Shown: positions 14,456 to 17,590 of the stretch, piece by piece | Position numbering within the stretch: the stretch's first letter is position 1 | Layout: each line of letters starts with the position of its first letter | Origin: Oceanospirillaceae bacterium UBA7410 | Lineage (GTDB): Bacteria > Pseudomonadota > Gammaproteobacteria > Pseudomonadales > Balneatricaceae | Reading direction: 5' to 3' | Assembly: GCA_002470565.1 (NCBI GenBank) | Contig: DKMQ01000001.1 | Coordinates: 17,182 to 34,771, forward strand | Length of the DNA: 17,590 nt | Made by a program: the position numbers and the translations under genes | The notes under the pieces: generated by a model | The model's input: only the letters and a program-made list of their open reading frames with translations | Database searches by the model: none | What the model was told of the DNA's origin: nothing

Positions 14456-16231
14456 ATGTCAAACATTTTACGTAAAATGTCCTATGAAGCCATCGTTATT
14501 GGTGGTGGTGGTGCCGGTATGAGGGCTGCGTTACAGCTTACTGAGTCGGGATTAAAGACGGCATGTATTACTAAAGTATTTCCAACTCGATCACATACAG
14601 TGTCGGCTCAAGGTGGTATTACCTGCGCTATAGCAAGTAATGATCCAAATGATGATTGGCGCTGGCACATGTACGATACCGTCAAAGGTTCCGATTACAT
14701 TGGCGACCAAGACGCAATCGAATACATGTGTAGTGTTGGCCCGCAGGCGGTATTTGAGCTAGATCATATGGGTCTGCCTTTTTCCCGTACAGAAGAGGGT
14801 CGTATTTACCAGCGTCCTTTTGGTGGTCAATCTAAGAATTTTGGTGAGGGTGGTCAGGCCGCTCGCACCTGTGCAGCTGCAGACCGAACAGGGCATGCGT
14901 TATTGCACGCCTTATACCAAGGTAACTTAAAAGGTGGCACTACCTTCTTGAACGAATGGTTCGCTGTAGATATGGTGCAAAATGATGATGGCGCTGTTGT
15001 TGGTGTGGTCGCTATTTGTATCGAAACAGGTGAAACCGTTTACATTGAAGCTAAAGCTACTGTTTTGGCTACAGGCGGTGCAGGTCGTATTTATCAGTCT
15101 ACTACTAATGCATTAATCAATACTGGCGACGGTGTTGGTATGGGCTTGCGCATGGGTTTACCTGTCCAAGACATGGAGATGTGGCAGTTCCATCCAACAG
15201 GCATCGCAGGTGCTGGCACCTTGGTTACTGAAGGTTGCCGTGGTGAAGGTGGATATCTGATCAATAAAGACGGCGAACGTTTCATGGAGCGCTATGCGCC
15301 TAATGCTAAAGATTTAGCCGGCCGTGATGTTGTTGCTCGTTCCATGGTATTAGAGATTTTAGAAGGCCGCGGTTGTGGTGAGAATGGCGATCATGTGCTG
15401 TTAAAGCTAGATCATTTAGGCGAAGAAGTGCTGGAAAGTAAGTTGCCTGGCATTTGTGAACTATCTCGTACATTTGCTCATGTAGATCCAGTATTTGAGC
15501 CAGTGCCAGTAGTTCCTACGTGCCACTATATGATGGGTGGTTTACCTACCAACATTGGTGGTCAGGTGCTTTATCCAGAATCTGAATCAGAAACCCGAGT
15601 TGTTGATGGCCTATATGCCTGTGGTGAGGTGGCTTGTGTATCAGTTCACGGCGCTAACCGTTTAGGTGGTAACTCATTATTAGATTTAGTTGTATTTGGC
15701 AGAGCTGCAGGTATCCAGATTGAAAAATCGATGCGTGAAGGCTATCAGTCAGAGGCAGCCAGTCAGGCCAATGTAGACGCTGCTATGGTACGCCTTAATA
15801 CTTTGAATAATTCTGAGTCTGGTGAAAGTATCTCAGAAGTTCGAGAAGAGCTTCAAAAGACGATGCAGTTGTACTTTGGTGTGTTCCGTGAAGGCGATAG
15901 CATGCAAAAAGGCTTAGAATTGTTACGTGAGCTACGAATAAAGGTATCTAACCTTCACTTGCAAGACAAAACTGGTGCATTTAACACTGATCGTATCGAA
16001 GCACTTGAGCTACAAAACTTGTTTGAAGTAGCCTTTGCCACAGCAATTTCTGCTGAACAGCGCAAAGAAAGCCGTGGAGCGCATGCTCGTAATGACTTTA
16101 CCGTACGTGATGATGAAAACTGGTTAAAGCATTCAGTGTATTACCCCTTAGAAGAGCGGCTTGGAAAGCGAGACGTAAACTTTTCACCTAAAACGATGGA
16201 AGCATTTCCACCGAAAATCCGTACTTATTAA
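14456..16231 (+). CDS. sdhA: Succinate dehydrogenase flavoprotein subunit
   Basis: Oxidises succinate to fumarate using covalently bound FAD, on the cytoplasmic face. It has 591 aa, normal for the family. The dinucleotide-binding GGGGAG is at 16-21, and the FAD-linking His47 is in [10 protein letters not shown]. Substrate and catalytic residues are His246 (WQFHPTG), Arg290 (LAGRDVVAR), His357 (CHYMMGG) and Arg402 ([13 protein letters not shown]). The first ATG gives an N-terminus similar to relatives; a second in-frame ATG at 14477 would leave too few residues before the FAD motif. The ribosome site is weak (GGGG about ten bases upstream), and the codons after the start form an 18-bp palindrome. 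It is third in the sdhCDAB operon. Confidence 0.97.
   Translation: MSNILRKMSYEAIVIGGGGAGMRAALQLTESGLKTACITKVFPTRSHTVSAQGGITCAIASNDPNDDWRWHMYDTVKGSDYIGDQDAIEYMCSVGPQAVFELDHMGLPFSRTEEGRIYQRPFGGQSKNFGEGGQAARTCAAADRTGHALLHALYQGNLKGGTTFLNEWFAVDMVQNDDGAVVGVVAICIETGETVYIEAKATVLATGGAGRIYQSTTNALINTGDGVGMGLRMGLPVQDMEMWQFHPTGIAGAGTLVTEGCRGEGGYLINKDGERFMERYAPNAKDLAGRDVVARSMVLEILEGRGCGENGDHVLLKLDHLGEEVLESKLPGICELSRTFAHVDPVFEPVPVVPTCHYMMGGLPTNIGGQVLYPESESETRVVDGLYACGEVACVSVHGANRLGGNSLLDLVVFGRAAGIQIEKSMREGYQSEAASQANVDAAMVRLNTLNNSESGESISEVREELQKTMQLYFGVFREGDSMQKGLELLRELRIKVSNLHLQDKTGAFNTDRIEALELQNLFEVAFATAISAEQRKESRGAHARNDFTVRDDENWLKHSVYYPLEERLGKRDVNFSPKTMEAFPPKIRTY
14463..14480. repeat. Perfect 18-bp palindrome in the first sdhA codons
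   Basis: ACATTTTACGTAAAATGT is its own exact reverse complement. It covers sdhA codons 3-9 and includes the second in-frame ATG (14477-14479). It could bind a dimeric regulator or form a short RNA hairpin next to the start codon. Chance in an AT-rich context is possible. Confidence 0.6.
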
Positions 16232-16242
16232 GGAGTAGTGAT

Positions 16243-16947
16243 ATGTTAACAGTGAGTATTTATCGCTACCATCCAGAACTTGATGAAAAGCCTTATATGC
16301 AGGACTTTCAAGTAGATACTGGTGGTAAGGACATCATGGTATTAGACGTTTTGAACCTGTTGAAAATTCAAGACCGCAGCCTTGCTTATCGCCGCTCATG
16401 CCGCGAAGGCGTATGTGGTTCTGATGGTATGAATATTAATGGTACCAATGGCTTGGCGTGTATTACACCCTTGTCTTCGGTTGTAAAAAATAACAAATTA
16501 GTGCTTCGTCCATTGCCTGCTTTGCCTGTCATTCGTGATTTGGTAATTGACATGGATCAGTTCTATAAACAATACGAAAAAATCAAACCATTCTTGTTGA
16601 ATGATACGCCAGCCCCAGGCATTGAACGCCTTCAGTCACCTGAAGAGCGTGAAAAATTGGACGGCTTATATGAGTGTATTCTGTGCGCATGTTGTTCAAC
16701 TGCTTGTCCATCATTTTGGTGGAATCCTGATCGTTTTATTGGCCCAGCCGGTTTGCTTCAGGCCTATCGTTTCTTAGCTGACAGTCGAGATACGGCCACT
16801 GAAGAGCGTCTGGCAGGCCTAGATGACCCGTTTAGTGTGTTTCGTTGTCATGGTATTATGAATTGCGTAACCGTATGTCCTAAAGGCTTAAACCCTACTA
16901 AGGCAATCGGGCATATTCGTAACATGCTAATGACCAGAGCTACCTAA
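16243..16947 (+). CDS. sdhB: Succinate dehydrogenase iron-sulfur subunit
   Basis: Carries electrons from FAD to quinone through three clusters. It has 234 aa. The 2Fe-2S ligands are Cys53, Cys58, Asp61 and Cys73; the Asp in place of Cys is also normal in E. coli. The 4Fe-4S ligands are Cys145, Cys148, Cys151 and Cys212. The 3Fe-4S ligands are Cys155, Cys202 and Cys208. Trp160 and His203 correspond to quinone-site and electron-path residues in E. coli. AAGGAG overlapping the sdhA stop (16230-16235) fixes the start, 11 bases after sdhA. It is the last sdh gene. Confidence 0.97.
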   Translation: MLTVSIYRYHPELDEKPYMQDFQVDTGGKDIMVLDVLNLLKIQDRSLAYRRSCREGVCGSDGMNINGTNGLACITPLSSVVKNNKLVLRPLPALPVIRDLVIDMDQFYKQYEKIKPFLLNDTPAPGIERLQSPEEREKLDGLYECILCACCSTACPSFWWNPDRFIGPAGLLQAYRFLADSRDTATEERLAGLDDPFSVFRCHGIMNCVTVCPKGLNPTKAIGHIRNMLMTRAT

Positions 16948-16959
16948 GGGTATGTGAAG

Positions 16960-16990
16960 CACGCTTAAGGCAGTTAAAGCTTTGAGCGTG
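16960..16990 (+). terminator. Weak hairpin between sdhB and sucA
   Basis: CACGCT (16960-16965) and AGCGTG (16985-16990) can pair across a 19-base loop, followed by a broken T-rich run (TATTTCTTT). It may give partial termination, setting sdh against suc expression. It is not a strong intrinsic terminator, so read-through into sucA is expected. Confidence 0.35.
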
Positions 16991-17019
16991 TATTTCTTTA
17001 GAAAAATTGACGATGTAAC

Positions 17020-17049
17020 TTAACCAATTGGTGCTATACGCGTTATACT
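17020..17049 (+). promoter_or_regulatory. Possible sucA promoter
   Basis: TTAACC (17020-17025) and TATACT (17044-17049) are spaced by 18 bases and would start transcription about 45 bases before sucA. The -10 is good but the -35 matches at only four positions, so this is tentative. Confidence 0.35.
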
Positions 17050-17099
17050 ATGCATGTTTGGTTAGGTTAGGCCATAAATAAAACAATCGGTGATACTGA

Positions 17100-17590
17100 A
17101 TGCAAGACAGCGTAATGGAGCAGCAGAGGCGTGAGTCTCATTTCTCTGGTGGTAATTTCGCGTACATTGAAGAAATGTACGAAACCTATCTACGTGACCC
17201 CAATGCAGTTCCAGAGCAATGGCGCCAAGAATTTGATCAATTGCCACGAGTGCCCAACTCCATCAGTGGCGATATACCTCACTCTACAATAAAAGAACAC
17301 TTTGTTCTCTTAGGTAAAAACCAAAGTAAATCACATCCTGTACAAACCTCTACTTTAAGCAGTGATCACGAGCGTAAACAAGTGCGAGTGATGCGGCTTA
17401 TTAACGCCTATCGTTTGCATGGTCACCAAGTTGCAAGTCTAGATCCTTTAGAGCTTCAACCTAAAGAAGTGGTGCCCACTTTAGATTTACATTTCCATGA
17501 ATTATCAGCTGCAGACTTAGACACTGTTTTTCAGGTGGGTGCGTCATACTTAGGCAAAGAAGAAATGCCTTTGTCAGAAATCATTGCAGG
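17100..17590 (+). CDS. sucA: 2-oxoglutarate dehydrogenase E1 component, N-terminal part (runs off the window)
   Basis: The first 163 codons are visible and in frame to the window edge. The product is the thiamine-diphosphate E1 enzyme of the 2-oxoglutarate dehydrogenase complex, which makes succinyl-CoA with SucB and Lpd. The N-terminus (MQDSVMEQQ, then SGGNFAYIEEMYETYLRDP) matches the E1 docking and oligomerisation region. A second block, RLINAYRLHGHQVASLDPL near residues 98-116, is the conserved start of the E1 core. The thiamine-binding region lies beyond the edge. The first ATG gives a start like E. coli SucA; the Shine-Dalgarno is weak. The position after sdhCDAB matches the gammaproteobacterial sdh-suc cluster. 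Confidence 0.95.
   Translation, partial: MQDSVMEQQRRESHFSGGNFAYIEEMYETYLRDPNAVPEQWRQEFDQLPRVPNSISGDIPHSTIKEHFVLLGKNQSKSHPVQTSTLSSDHERKQVRVMRLINAYRLHGHQVASLDPLELQPKEVVPTLDLHFHELSAADLDTVFQVGASYLGKEEMPLSEIIA

Noticed and set aside
16434..16440. Asp in place of the third 2Fe-2S Cys of SdhB (residue 61) as a damaged cluster site.
   Set aside because: The same Cys-Cys-Asp-Cys arrangement is normal in E. coli SdhB, so it is not a defect.
1..17590. Search for mobile elements, CRISPR arrays, tRNA/rRNA genes or defence systems.
   Set aside because: No transposase or integrase frames, no regularly spaced repeats, no RNA gene patterns; every long stretch is a housekeeping gene or a short regulatory gap.

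Overview
The window reads as a chromosomal stretch of a marine-type gammaproteobacterium with moderate G+C. The evidence is the gene order coxB-coxA-ctaG-coxC-(DUF2909)-SURF1-(thioredoxin-like)-ctaA-ctaB, which as I recall is shared with Pseudomonas and Oceanospirillales relatives, together with gltA divergent from sdhCDAB-sucA and a fused rlmKL gene. I cannot name the genus. All major proteins are intact, with canonical active-site residues. There is no mobile element, CRISPR array, tRNA or rRNA.

Bases 2-4255 (+) encode an aa3-type cytochrome c oxidase: subunit II with a fused cytochrome c domain, subunit I, the CuB chaperone Cox11/CtaG and subunit III, ending in a strong bidirectional terminator. 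A small two-helix membrane protein (DUF2909 type) lies on the minus strand at 4325-4540. It is divergent from a second assembly operon (4596-7823, +): SURF1, a Sco-like protein with CxxxC, heme A synthase and heme O synthase. These supply heme A and assembly factors for the oxidase. No ordinary SCO gene follows ctaB.

Bases 8045-10519 hold rlmKL, a 23S rRNA double methyltransferase with an unusual repetitive C-terminal tail. It converges, with a 10-base gap, on an ammonium transporter gene (amt, minus). amt is preceded by a long leader and a sigma-54 promoter that matches consensus at every defined position. This is the clearest regulatory signal in the window and points to nitrogen control.

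Bases 11987-17590 form a TCA-cycle block: citrate synthase gltA (minus, with its own terminator), a 469-base divergent regulatory region with 11-bp phased repeats, then sdhC-sdhD-sdhA-sdhB (complex II) and the first 163 codons of sucA. Complex II feeds electrons to quinone and the oxidase is the terminal electron acceptor enzyme, so the window is mostly central aerobic respiration.

I found no clearly new multi-gene system. The items worth a second look are regulatory (the amt promoter and leader, the gltA-sdhC repeats, an 18-bp palindrome at the start of sdhA) and two protein oddities (the Sco-like protein lacking the usual histidine, and the RlmKL tail repeats).
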